A stretch of 64,000 nt of DNA from positions 1,893,501-1,957,500 of the forward strand of contig OY723239.1 of NCBI GenBank assembly GCA_963210315.1. The letters are read 5' to 3'. The DNA comes from Rhynchopus euleeides (Eukaryota > Euglenozoa > Diplonemea > Diplonemida > Diplonemidae). Below are positions 33,203 through 43,400 of the stretch, in pieces (positions within the stretch are counted from its first letter, which is position 1; every line of letters starts with the position of its first letter). The notes below the pieces were generated by a model, which worked only from the letters and a program-made list of their open reading frames with translations, was not told where the DNA came from and ran no database searches. A program made the translations under genes and the position numbers.

Positions 33203-36019
33203 ATGTCAACGACAGCGGGGTCGGGTGTGCAGGCTGCAAAGGCTTTGGCGTCTCCAGCCACAACCACAACCGAAACTGCAGCAACAACCACAGCAGATGC
33301 TGTGAAGACGGCGTGGGAGGCGGTGGAGCAGCTGCACGCACAGGTGGAGAGCAGGGTGGGTGATGGCGGGGAGGCAGTGGAGGTGGAGAGGAAGCTGGAG
33401 GCGGCGCTTGGGGAGTGGCACGACGCACTGTGCCACAGCGTGATTGCTGCGATGAACAAGTGCCTGGAGCGGAGGAAGGGGCGGGGCGTCGCCGTCGGGG
33501 AATGTGCATCACTGGCGTTGGGGGCGCGGAAAGAACTGGAGAAGGCGGCGAAGGAGTTCAAGCGGGCAGCAGGGTTGGTCACAGCGAGCAAGGGGGTGAG
33601 CCGGTTCGGCGACGGGATCCGTGAGATCGACGTGGACCAGGGGTGGAGCGACTTCTTTCAGGGGGCGTCGTACGTAATGCCGCTGCTGGGGACGGTGCAG
33701 GCTGCGATGGAGGCGGAGTGCGAGGGGTACTTCATTTGCGGTGCGTGTGGGATTGCGCTGAAGGCGGAGTGCAAGGAGCGGCACGTGGGGAAGTGCAAGA
33801 AGCTGGACGAGGCGGGGCGACGTGGCGGTGGGCGGTTCGAGACGATGACTGCGGACTGGGCGGTGCAGCAGGTGGAAGGGAAGGCAGAGCCGTACCTGCG
33901 TCTGTACTCGCTGGAGAGCCCGCTGTGCTACGGGGTGAACGCGGCGATGCGCGAGGTCGCCTTCTCGAAGAAGCGGGAGCGCTACGAGCCGATGAAGGGG
34001 TTTGCGTATTCTCTGTACCGCGCAATGCTGTCGCAGCCGAAGTACGAGGGGACGGTGTTCCGCGCAATGGACTTCCGTGTGAAGGAGTCGCTGTACTCGG
34101 TGGGAGCGGTTGTGACGATGCCGCACCCCACAAGCGCAAGCGAGGATCCGGACGTCGTGAAGGACTTCCTGGGGAAGGGGGAAGGCGGGGACGAGGTGCA
34201 GGGCACCATCCTCGTGCTGCGTGTGCGGACGGGGCGCAGCATCGCCCAGTTCAGCCGCTTCCCCGAGGAGAAGGAGGTGCTGATCGCGACAAACACACAG
34301 TTCCGTGTGGTGGGGCGGCCTGACGTCGGTGTGCTGCGTCTGCTGGAGATGGCGCTGGACTCAAGCCTGCGCAACGTCGTGGTGGTGGAGCTGCAGGAAG
34401 TCGACTTCGATCACTGGGGCAAGCTCACTGACATCATGACAGATGTGGAAAGGGTGCGCAACGCCCCGCTGCTCCATACCATCAAGACGAAGGTCAAAAG
34501 GGAGGAGAAGCATCAGCCCCATCCGGTGACTCGTTTACTCGTGAAGGTGGGCTACCCACCCAGCACGGAGATGCCTGTTGTGGACGGGAAGACGCTGCTC
34601 GAGAGGGCGGTGGAGGTGGAACACAACGAGCAGGTGGTGTCGCTGTGCTGTGCCAACCTGGCACACGCAGGTCGCACGGAGGACCTCAACAAGGCGCTCG
34701 AGACAGCGTTGCGCATGAACGAGAGCGGGAGCCACTGCAACACCGCGGCAGTGCTGCTGAGCAAGGGTGCGGATGTTGGGTCCCTACCGCAGGAGCTGCA
34801 CACAGCAGGTGTCGCGATCGTTGCGTGTGCTTGCAAGCGAGCGGTGTTGGACAAGGCAATGGGCGCCCTTGGGGACACGTTCTGGAGGGCGTACGAGCAA
34901 GAGGGACCGCGGAAAGGGTGGACTGTGCTGCATGCGGCAGCCGCAAGGAACCGTTCTGACCTGCTGGAGGATGTCCTCCTGTCGGGCAAGCTGCCGCCTG
35001 ACACGGTGGATGCGTTGGGGCGCACTGCTTGCAGCGTCGCTGCTGCTTCCGGCTGTGTCGACGCTTTGCACATCCTCATCAAGGTCGGAAAAGCAGATGT
35101 GAACAAGGCCGACAATGACGGTGTGACGCCGTGTGCCAGGGCCACTCAGAACGGACACGCCGACACTGTGCGCATCCTCATTGCTGAAGGACGTGCTGAT
35201 GTGAATCAGCCTACCAACGACGGTAAGACACCCTGTTTCTGGGCTGCTTTCAACGGTCACCTTGAATCGCTGCGCATCCTCATCACGGAAGGACATGCTG
35301 ATGTGAATATAGCCGACAACGAAAAAGGCGGTCGGACGCCGTGTCTCAATGCAGCTCATGAGGGACATTCTGACACAGTGCGGCTCCTCATCACTGAAGG
35401 ACATGCTGATGTGAACAAGGCTACCAGGAACGCTGCGACGCCGTGTCTCTTTGCAGCTCAGAATGGGCACGTTGAAGCATTGCGCATCCTCATCACGGAA
35501 GGACATGCTGATGTGAATCAGGCGACCAAGGACGGGAAGACTCCGTGTGGAGCGGCAGCTTTCGATGGACACGCCGACGCATTGCGCATCCTCATCACGG
35601 AAGGACATGCTGATGTGAACACGGCCGACAGCGACCGGAGAACTCCGTGTTTCATCGCCGCTCAGGAAGGACATGTCGACGCATTGCGCATCCTCATCAC
35701 GGAAGGACATGCTGATGTGAATATGGCCCACAGCGACGGGACGACTCCGTGTTTCATCGCCGCTCAGGAGGGACATGTCGACGCATTGCGCATCCTCATC
35801 ACGGAAGGACATGCTGATGTGAATATGGCCGACAACGACGGGACGACTCCGTGTTTCATCGCCGCTCAGGAGGGACGTGTCGACGCATTGCGCATCCTCA
35901 TCACGGAAGGACATGCTGATGTGAACATAGCCGACAACGACGGAGATTCGCCACTTTCTATTGCAGAACAAGGCGGCCACACAGCTGCAGTTGCCATCTT
36001 GTCTGCAGCGATGGAGTGA
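33203..36019 (+). CDS. ADP-ribosyltransferase with zinc finger and ankyrin repeats, gene 1
   Basis: 938 residues from the ATG at 33203; upstream the frame is open only through GTG. Residues 20-170 are helical and charged. C179-x2-C182 ... H194-x3-C198 looks like a CCHC zinc finger. Residues about 240-375 fit the R-S-E class of mono-ADP-ribosyltransferases: R287 in VFRAMDF, the S311-A-S313 motif, and E356-K-E358 in FPEEKEVLI, preceded by the usual helical lead-in. Such enzymes move ADP-ribose from NAD to a protein. From about 565 to the end lie about 11 ankyrin repeats of 33 residues, likely the target-binding part. No signal peptide or membrane segment is seen, so it is probably intracellular. 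The first 600 codons are almost identical to gene 2 at 40493. Target and role are unknown. Confidence 0.88.
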   Translation: MSTTAGSGVQAAKALASPATTTTETAATTTADAVKTAWEAVEQLHAQVESRVGDGGEAVEVERKLEAALGEWHDALCHSVIAAMNKCLERRKGRGVAVGECASLALGARKELEKAAKEFKRAAGLVTASKGVSRFGDGIREIDVDQGWSDFFQGASYVMPLLGTVQAAMEAECEGYFICGACGIALKAECKERHVGKCKKLDEAGRRGGGRFETMTADWAVQQVEGKAEPYLRLYSLESPLCYGVNAAMREVAFSKKRERYEPMKGFAYSLYRAMLSQPKYEGTVFRAMDFRVKESLYSVGAVVTMPHPTSASEDPDVVKDFLGKGEGGDEVQGTILVLRVRTGRSIAQFSRFPEEKEVLIATNTQFRVVGRPDVGVLRLLEMALDSSLRNVVVVELQEVDFDHWGKLTDIMTDVERVRNAPLLHTIKTKVKREEKHQPHPVTRLLVKVGYPPSTEMPVVDGKTLLERAVEVEHNEQVVSLCCANLAHAGRTEDLNKALETALRMNESGSHCNTAAVLLSKGADVGSLPQELHTAGVAIVACACKRAVLDKAMGALGDTFWRAYEQEGPRKGWTVLHAAAARNRSDLLEDVLLSGKLPPDTVDALGRTACSVAAASGCVDALHILIKVGKADVNKADNDGVTPCARATQNGHADTVRILIAEGRADVNQPTNDGKTPCFWAAFNGHLESLRILITEGHADVNIADNEKGGRTPCLNAAHEGHSDTVRLLITEGHADVNKATRNAATPCLFAAQNGHVEALRILITEGHADVNQATKDGKTPCGAAAFDGHADALRILITEGHADVNTADSDRRTPCFIAAQEGHVDALRILITEGHADVNMAHSDGTTPCFIAAQEGHVDALRILITEGHADVNMADNDGTTPCFIAAQEGRVDALRILITEGHADVNIADNDGDSPLSIAEQGGHTAAVAILSAAME
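35640..35938 (+). repeat. Three nearly identical 99-bp ankyrin units
   Basis: Three successive units, each containing TCCGTGTTTCATCGCCGCTC and GCATCCTCATCACGGAAGG, differ at only a few positions, whereas other units of the same array differ widely. This is the mark of recent tandem duplication inside the gene. Confidence 0.85.
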
Positions 36020-36738
36020 GTGCCGTCGCACTCTTTGTGCGGAGTCCTCGCATGGCAGCCGGAGGGGGCATCCCCTGTGGCGGGTGTGTCGTATCTCGCG
36101 GACCCCACCACACCCACCCCTTCGCTGAGGGCGGTGACGCTCTTCAGATCCGCAGTGTTCCGCCGTTGCCCCCGATTCCCAGCTCTGTGGGGGGGGTTCA
36201 AAATTACCCGACGTGGGGTGTCTGTGGCATCACACGACGGCATGCTGTTGAAATCCACCGTGAGTCCTTTCTGTTATGAGTCAACAAAACAAGCAACTGA
36301 ATCTGACAGACTGTCTGTTGCGACTCTCCTTTCCTGTGTTTCCTGCTCCTCAATGTCGAAACAAGAACAGAAGGTGCTGCCACATCTGCGAGAGTGCAGA
36401 AACCGCCAAGAGAGCCTCGCAAGTGTAGTGACACGTGTGACATGTGAGGACATGCCATTTCCATGGCATGTCATGTGCTTCTTCCGTTCCCCGACAACTG
36501 GTGTTGTCATTGTTTTCACGCAGGCAATGAAGTAGACCTATGCAGTCTGTCCCTTCCACGGTTCCACCCACGATTGTACCACCATCAACCCACGACTGCC
36601 CGATCTTACTTTCCGTCTTGTCACCCTGTGCCCCCGAGTGCTCTGTTGTGTTTCGGCGCCAACACACTACACCCTCCCCTGGTGCGCCTCGTCAGGTGTG
36701 AGCCAGGATCTGCACAACCTGAGGTGGCGTCCTATGTA
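36020..36738. other. 3' region of ADP-ribosyltransferase gene 1
   Basis: From about 36283 to 36500 it matches the region after gene 2 (43650-43860), so this is shared 3' flank, probably 3' UTR. Between the stop codon and 36280 it carries about 240 bp absent after gene 2. The conserved part includes the stem-loop at 36451. Confidence 0.6.
36451..36470 (+). promoter_or_regulatory. Conserved 3' stem-loop, gene 1
   Basis: CATGCCATTTCCATGGCATG: an 8-bp stem around TTCC, present identically at 43807 after gene 2 at a similar place in the shared 3' flank. Could act in RNA 3'-end processing or stability. The role is inferred only from conservation. Confidence 0.5.
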
Positions 36739-37452
36739 CCGTCACTCAAGTAATGTTGGTGGGGTAATAACCCACCAACTTCTTCCAGAACCCCCAAATC
36801 CACCAAATTAGTACCCCACCAACATATTTACCCCACCAATAAATCTACCCCACCAATTTATTACCCCAATGCGCATCGCTGACTACCGTTTTCGTGGCGA
36901 ACGCCTAAGGGGCCCGGCTGATGGCTACGTTATCCAGAAAATGCATACGTCGTACGCGTGTGCGTGCGGCGCCTGCAAACGGCAGTCTATGTAGTACAAG
37001 AGACGGCCATGTCCGCACACCAAATCGGTCGTCAACCTCAGCAGCCGTCGAGCCTTCGAGTAGGTAATCGTACCTTTTGCACTTGTGCGCGAAGGAACCG
37101 TCTGTGAAAGGCAAGAGCAAAGGCCAGGGCTCAGCCTACTGGGTGGCCTACTGTGCGCTGAGAGACCTGGAATACCAGCCGTACGCAATTTCTGCGTACG
37201 CGTACGCAGCGCGGTTTCAGAAAGTGCGGACGGCGTACGCACATGCGTACGCGCAGTCGGGGTGGGTGGGCAGGGGGCTCCAAATCCCAGGTGCCAGAAA
37301 AAATCGCCAAGTACAACGCGCCCTGGGGTAATAATGTTGGTGGGGTAATAACCCACCAACTTTTTTCAGAGCCCCAAATCCACCAAATTAGTACCCCACC
37401 AACATATTTACCCCACCAATATATTACCCCACCAACATAACTTGAGTGACGG
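36739..37452. mobile_element. TA-flanked element with 31-bp terminal inverted repeats
   Basis: Ends CCGTCACTCAAGTAATGTTG (36739) and its inverse ending at 37452 match at 30 of 31 bases over the full repeat. TA flanks both sides (36737-36738, 37453-37454). About 100 bp near the left end (36755-36857) recur in direct orientation near the right end (37333-37435), rich in CCCCACCAA. A 71-codon - strand frame (36905-37120) contains an EGSTAAEVDDRFGV stretch that resembles a helix-turn-helix start of a transposase, but only weakly. Probably non-autonomous, Tc1/mariner-like by target site. Confidence 0.82.
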
Positions 37453-37454
37453 TA

Positions 37455-38511
37455 TATATTGTGTACACTACGACTGTGTGTGCGTGTGTTGCGGGTGTCT
37501 CTCTGCCCATGGCCACCCCCTCACAGTATTGTGTTGGGGTGTTGATGTGGTGGAGGTGTGTACGAACATAACAAGCAAGTGGGTCTTGTGTCGATCCTTC
37601 TGTTTCGTGGAGGGGCCGCACTCAGCGAAGTCTGCTGCTGCCTCCAGTATTCCCACACAGTGCCACACGCGGCTGTTTCCACAGCCGTGTCGAGCACACC
37701 GCCCCCACACCCTGCCCTGCTGTGCACTCCACTGCCTCACACCCAACCCTGCCCCCAGCTGCTGCGTGCTGCAGGGTCATACAGCGGGACATCCCTCGTG
37801 TGACGCACTCTCTGCCCCAGGTAGGGGTGATATCCCCACGGGGGTGGCCCCATGTCCTGCGGGATAGGATTTGATTCCAAGGGGTTGTCACCCGGCAGTA
37901 AAGTGTGAGACGCTTCTTTAGACGTGGGATACCCCGCGTTGGCATCCCATGTTGATATCCCAGACATCCTGCCCACCGTGGGGGGTGAGGTGATCCGCGC
38001 TGCTCCCGCTTGAGGGACAGCCGGGAGTGGTGCTGCGATACCTGATGGCGGCAGGCCTGCTGACAGGCAGTGAGAACCGATAAGAGTGCGTGAGGGTTAC
38101 ACAGGGTTGCCGCCCAGCACAAACGGCTTTACACGTCTAGTCTTCCTCCCCCGTGCGTCGCCTGTGACGTGGCCCATGGCCGCTTACCGGCTGCCCTGCA
38201 TCACAATGCATCCAGCACCACAGTGGTTTCCGGCAGCCCAACACCCCCACCCCCTCCCCTCCTGCACCTTGTCCCAGGGAGACTCTGGATACCTCATGCC
38301 CTGCCTGCCGCTCGCAAACACAGGCGGCCCACACACACCCTGCACACTTTGATTGCATCTCCGGACTTCGAGCCTTGGACAGGGGTGGTGCAGGCTTGGT
38401 GCATACGTCGCATGTGTCGGTGCCACTTCCATACATCCACACTGTACACACCGACCCACCCTCCAGGAAGGCTTTGCAGTTTGTCTCCGCGCGCAAGGGG
38501 AAGAGGGGGCC
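37455..38511. other. Non-genic interval upstream of the WD40 gene
   Basis: No gene is recognised. Pyrimidine tracts ending in AG (CCACCCTCCAG at about 38465) lie within 50 bases of the WD40 ATG. Confidence 0.4.
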
Positions 38512-39642
38512 ATGGATGTGTCTGTCCGTCATCGCGAGACTGGGCACAGCTGTGTCGTCGGTGTTCCGGAAGGGGGGACTGTGGTTCGGCTGAAGGCGGA
38601 TGCGCTGGAGGAGATGTTCCCGGGTTGTATCAACGCAGCCCGTGAGGCTGCATGCGTGGCAGCACATATCGAAGGGTGTGAGGAGGAGCTGGACGATGCA
38701 CAGCGTGTTGCCGACACGGGTCTGGAGGACGGGGGTGCTGTCCAGCTCGTCGCGCGCTGGCCCAACATCAAGATGCCTGCAGTTTACTCATCTCCGCATG
38801 GCAATGATATACACCGCTTCACACTGTCGAGGTGTGGGAAGCTGTGTGCAGTTGGTGATTTCGTCGGACACATCACTATGTTTGACACCATCACCGGTGC
38901 TGTGGCGGCGGACTTAACACATGGCAACGCGACGATTCTTTGTACTGTGTTCTCTGTCTGTGGGACGTGGTTGGCAACGTGCTCTCTTGACGGCACCATC
39001 TGCGTGTGGCTGACATCAACGTGGGAGGAGGTGTGCATGCTGGACCACAACAACAACGCCGTGCACAGTGCGGCGTGGTCACATTGCGGACGCCTGGTAT
39101 CTGGAGGCAAGAACGGCAAAGTGCGTGTGTGGGACTTGAAGGGCACACCGCGCGCCACAGTGCTGGAGGCTCACAGCGGTACTGTTCTCAGCATTGCTGT
39201 GTCGGACACGAGGATCTTCAGCGGGTCAAATGATGAGAGCATCTGTGTGTGGGACATCAGAACCCTCACACACACACACACCCTGGATGAGCACACTCAT
39301 TGGGTGAAGGACATCGCCCTGACTCAGGACGAGCAGCAACTGGTGTCGTGCTCTTGGGACGAGTCACTCAAGGTGTGGTGCACAGCCACCCTCAGCTGCC
39401 TGCGTACTGTGCCACTTGACGACCATCCCTTCGGACTCGCTGTGTCACAGCCAGGTGGCGTTGTTGCAGTGAGAGACAGCTCTGCCACCACACTGTACCG
39501 CCTCAGCACAGGTGAGTGTCTGGGGGTGATGGAGTCCGACATCGGTTATGGTGTTGCACTCAGCCTCTGCGGGAGGTGGGTCTTCATACCAACGAACGAC
39601 ACTTCTGTCTCTGTGTGTTCTGTGTCTTCCTTTTCACCTTGA
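38512..39642 (+). CDS. Ubiquitin-like domain plus WD40 propeller protein
   Basis: 376 residues from the ATG at 38512; the open frame extends upstream to 38353 but that part is unlike protein. Residues about 1-80 have a ubiquitin-like pattern: VPEGGTVVRLK early, then EELDDAQRVADTGLEDGGAVQLV, which fits the end of a beta-grasp fold. From about 85 to the end are about seven WD-type blades, including SLDGTICVWL, GKVRVWDL, ESICVWDI and SWDESLKVWC. WD40 propellers are protein-binding platforms; with a ubiquitin-like head it may act in ubiquitin-linked recruitment, which is inference. A broken relative of the head lies at 7250-7575. It sits between the two ADP-ribosyltransferase genes on the same strand. 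Confidence 0.85.
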   Translation: MDVSVRHRETGHSCVVGVPEGGTVVRLKADALEEMFPGCINAAREAACVAAHIEGCEEELDDAQRVADTGLEDGGAVQLVARWPNIKMPAVYSSPHGNDIHRFTLSRCGKLCAVGDFVGHITMFDTITGAVAADLTHGNATILCTVFSVCGTWLATCSLDGTICVWLTSTWEEVCMLDHNNNAVHSAAWSHCGRLVSGGKNGKVRVWDLKGTPRATVLEAHSGTVLSIAVSDTRIFSGSNDESICVWDIRTLTHTHTLDEHTHWVKDIALTQDEQQLVSCSWDESLKVWCTATLSCLRTVPLDDHPFGLAVSQPGGVVAVRDSSATTLYRLSTGECLGVMESDIGYGVALSLCGRWVFIPTNDTSVSVCSVSSFSP

Positions 39643-40492
39643 GTGTCGTCTCAGTCGCAAGTGTCAGACCCTGTTTCCCTGCCTTGTGTGTTGCCATGTT
39701 GTTCGTGTTGCGGACTTCGCTCAGAAGTGCAGAACGGTGAGCAGAGGTGAACCGCCTCACAATGCAGGCTGCTTAAGCGACACAGTTTGACGCACAGTGA
39801 CACCCAGCGAAGCACCCCACAATGTTGCTTCCTAGCCTCGCAACACAGCATACTCTGACCCTTTCTCTGTTTGGAGGCAGCTGTGTGTTTCGCATCTGAG
39901 TTGAGAAGAGGGCAAATGATTGGAGGAGCTGTATCTGCCGTTGCCTGGTCTTCACCCTCACACAGCCCGTCTTCACTTGCGGTGGGGCAGAAGTATTTTG
40001 GGACCAACGAAACGCATCCCCCCGAGCAGAACGGCCCCACCACAGTTCAGATCATTTCCTGAAATCCGAACTCCGAACTCCCATTTTGGGGCACTGGGGG
40101 TCCAACTAGGCAGTGGGACCCACAGGTCACTGGCGTCACCTCCCGCAACGCCTGGCAACATCCTTTCAGGGGTGAGGACAGGCACCGCATGTCGAAAATG
40201 ACCCCAACACAATCTGCAGGGAAGTCCCCAGAAAGGGATGACGGGGACCACATTTGGGTTGTCAGGTCGAGAGTTAGGAATGGCGGTTCCATTTCCATTC
40301 CTTCTCAGCAGCTGCGACTCAATCGCAGTAAAAACAGACTCAAACCAACAGAGAGGAGGAGGTGGTCCCAGCCCCCGTCCCAACAGATCAGGCTGAGTTG
40401 AAGAGCAGATGATGCACTGGTCTTTGCACACCCACACCCCATACACCACACAGACAGAGTCGACACCTGCAGGGTCAGCGGTGTGGAGGAAG
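39643..40492. other. Intergenic interval before ADP-ribosyltransferase gene 2
   Basis: Holds an inverted copy of the short dispersed repeat (about 39716-39772). At 40190-40260 it has a unit resembling those in the element at 23849 (GTCGAAAATGACCCCAACAC). The last 70 bases resemble the leader of gene 1. Confidence 0.5.
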
Positions 40493-43400
40493 ATGTCAAC
40501 GACAGCGGGGTCGGGTGTGCAGGCTGCGAAGGCTTTGGCGTCTCCAGCCACAACCACGAAGACAACCACAACAACAACCGCAACCGCAACCACAACCACA
40601 GCAGATGCTGCCCCAACCACAACAACGACCACAACCGTGACCACAACTATAACGACAACCACACCCGCAACCACAAACGCAGCAGATGCTGTGAAGACGG
40701 CGTGGGAGGCGGTGGAGCAGCTGCACGCACAGGTGGAGAGCAGGGTGGGTGATGGCGGGGAGGCAGTGGAGGTGGAGAGGAAGCTGGAGGCGGCGCTTGG
40801 GGAGTGGCACGACGCACTGTGCCACAGCGTGATTGCTGCGATGAACAAGTGCCTGGAGCGGAGGAAGGGGCGGGGCGTCGCCGTCGGGGAATGTGCATCA
40901 CTGGCGTTGGGGGCGCGGAAAGAACTGGAGAAGGCGGCGAAGGAGTTCAAGCGGGCAGCAGGGTTGGTCACAGCGAGCAAGGGGGTGAGCCGGTTCGGCG
41001 ACGGGATCCGTGAGATCGACGTGGACCAGGGGTGGAGCGACTTCTTTCAGGGGGCGTCGTACGTAATGCCGCTGCTGGGGACGGTGCAGGCTGCGATGGA
41101 GGCGGAGTGCGAGGGGTACTTCATTTGCGGTGCGTGTGGGATTGCGCTGAAGGCGGAGTGCAAGGAGCGGCACGTGGGGAAGTGCAAGAAGCTGGACGAG
41201 GCGGGGCGACGTGGCGGTGGGCGGTTCGAGACGATGACTGCGGACTGGGCGGTGCAGCAGGTGGAAGGGAAGGCAGAGCCGTACCTGCGTCTGTACTCGC
41301 TGGAGAGCCCGCTGTGCTACGGGGTGAACGCGGCGATGCGCGAGGTCGCCTTCTCGAAGAAGCGGGAGCGCTACGAGCCGATGAAGGGGTTTGCGTATTC
41401 TCTGTACCGCGCAATGCTGTTGCAGCCGAAGTACGAGGGGACGGTGTTCCGCGCAATGGACTTCCGTGTGAAGGAGTCGCTGTACTCGGTGGGAGCGGTT
41501 GTGACGATGCCGCACCCCACAAGCGCAAGCGAGGATCCGGACGTCGTGAAGGACTTCCTGGGGAAGGGGGAAGGCGGGGACGAGGTGCAGGGCACCATCC
41601 TCGTGCTGCGTGTGCGGACGGGGCGCAGCATCGCCCAGTTCAGCCGCTTCCCCGAGGAGAAGGAGGTGCTGATCGCGACAAACACACAGTTCCGTGTGGT
41701 GGGGCGGCCTGACGTCGGTGTGCTGCGTCTGCTGGAGATGGCGCTGGACTCAAGCCTGCGCAACGTCGTGGTGGTGGAGCTGCAGGAAGTCGACTTCGAT
41801 CACTGGGGCAAGCTCACTGACATCATGACAGATGTGGAAAGGGTGCGCAACGCCCCGCTGCTCCATACCATCAAGACGAAGGTCAAAAGGGAGGAGAAGC
41901 ATCAGCCCCATCCGGTGACTCGTTTACTCGTGAAGGTGGGCTACCCACCCAGCACGGAGATGCCTGTTGTGGACGGGAAGACGCTGCTCGAGAGGGCGGT
42001 GGAGGTGGAACACAACGAGCAGGTGGTGTCGCTGTGCTGTGCCAACCTGGCACACGCAGGTCGCACGGAGGACCTCAACAAGGCGCTCGAGACAGCGTTG
42101 CGCATGAACGAGAGCGGGAGCCACTGCAACACCGCGGCAGTGCTGCTGAGCAAGGGTGCGGATGTTGGGTCCCTACCGCAGGAGCTGCACACAGCAGGTG
42201 TCGCGATCGTTGCGTGTGCTTGCAAGCGAGCGGTGTTGGACAAGGCAATGGGCGCCCTTGGGGACACGTTCTGGAGGGCGTACGAGCAAGAGGGACCGCG
42301 GAAAGGGTGGACTGTGCTGCATGCGGCAGCCGCAAGGAACCGTTCTGACCTGCTGGAGGATGTCCTCCTGTCGGGCAAGCTGCCGCCTGACACGGTGGAT
42401 GCGTTGGGGCGCACTGCTTGCAGCGTCGCTGCTGCTTCCGGCTGTGTCGACGCTTTGCACATCCTCATCAAGGTCGGAAAAGCAGATGTGAACAAGGCCG
42501 ACAATGACGGTGCGACGCCGTGTGCCAGGGCCGCTCAGAACGGACACGCCGACGCTGTTCGTACACTCATCGCTGAAGGACGTGCTGATGTGAATATACC
42601 CGACAGCGACGGTTGGACGCCGTGTTGCATCGGAGCTCAGCTGGGTCACGCCGACGTGTTGCGAGTCCTTCTCACGGAAGGACATGCTGATGTGAACAAG
42701 GCCGACAGTGACGGCTGGACGCCATGTTACATCGCAGCTCAGAATGGGCAAGTCGATGTGCTGCGCATCCTCATCACGGAAGGAAATGCTGATGTCACAA
42801 AGGCTGACAACGACGGTGCGACACCATGTTACTGGGCAGCTCGGAATGGGCACGCCGACGCTTTGCGCATCCTCATCACGGAAGGACATGCTGATGTGAA
42901 TACGGCCCACAACGATGGTCGGACGCCGTGTTACACGGCAGCCTATGCTGGACACGCCGACGCATTGCGCATCCTCATCAGGGAAGGACATGCTGATGTG
43001 AACCTGGCCAACACCGACGGTCAGACCCCGTGTTTTGTCGCAGCTCACAATGGACATGCCGACGCCTTGCGCATTCTCATCACGGAAGGACAGGCTGATG
43101 TGAGTCTCGCCAACAATGACGCTCTGACTCCGTGTTTCATGGCAGCTCATCATGGACATGTCGATTCATTGCGAATCCTCATCACGGAAGGACATGCTGA
43201 TGTGAATAAGGGCCACAACGACGGGAGGACTCCGTGTTACATGGCAGCTCAGAATGGACACGCCGACGTACTGCGCATCCTCATCAAGGAAGGACATGCT
43301 GATGCGAATGTAGCACGCAACGACGGTCGGACGCCATGTTTCATCGCAGCTCAGCAGGGACACGCCGACGTATTGCGCGTACTCCTCAATGAATGCCAGG

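Noticed and set aside
34784..36031. 415-codon - strand frame opposite the ankyrin array, and similar ones at 42173-43567 and 50721-53503
   Set aside because: These are mirror frames of the ankyrin repeats, with the repeat period of the true genes.
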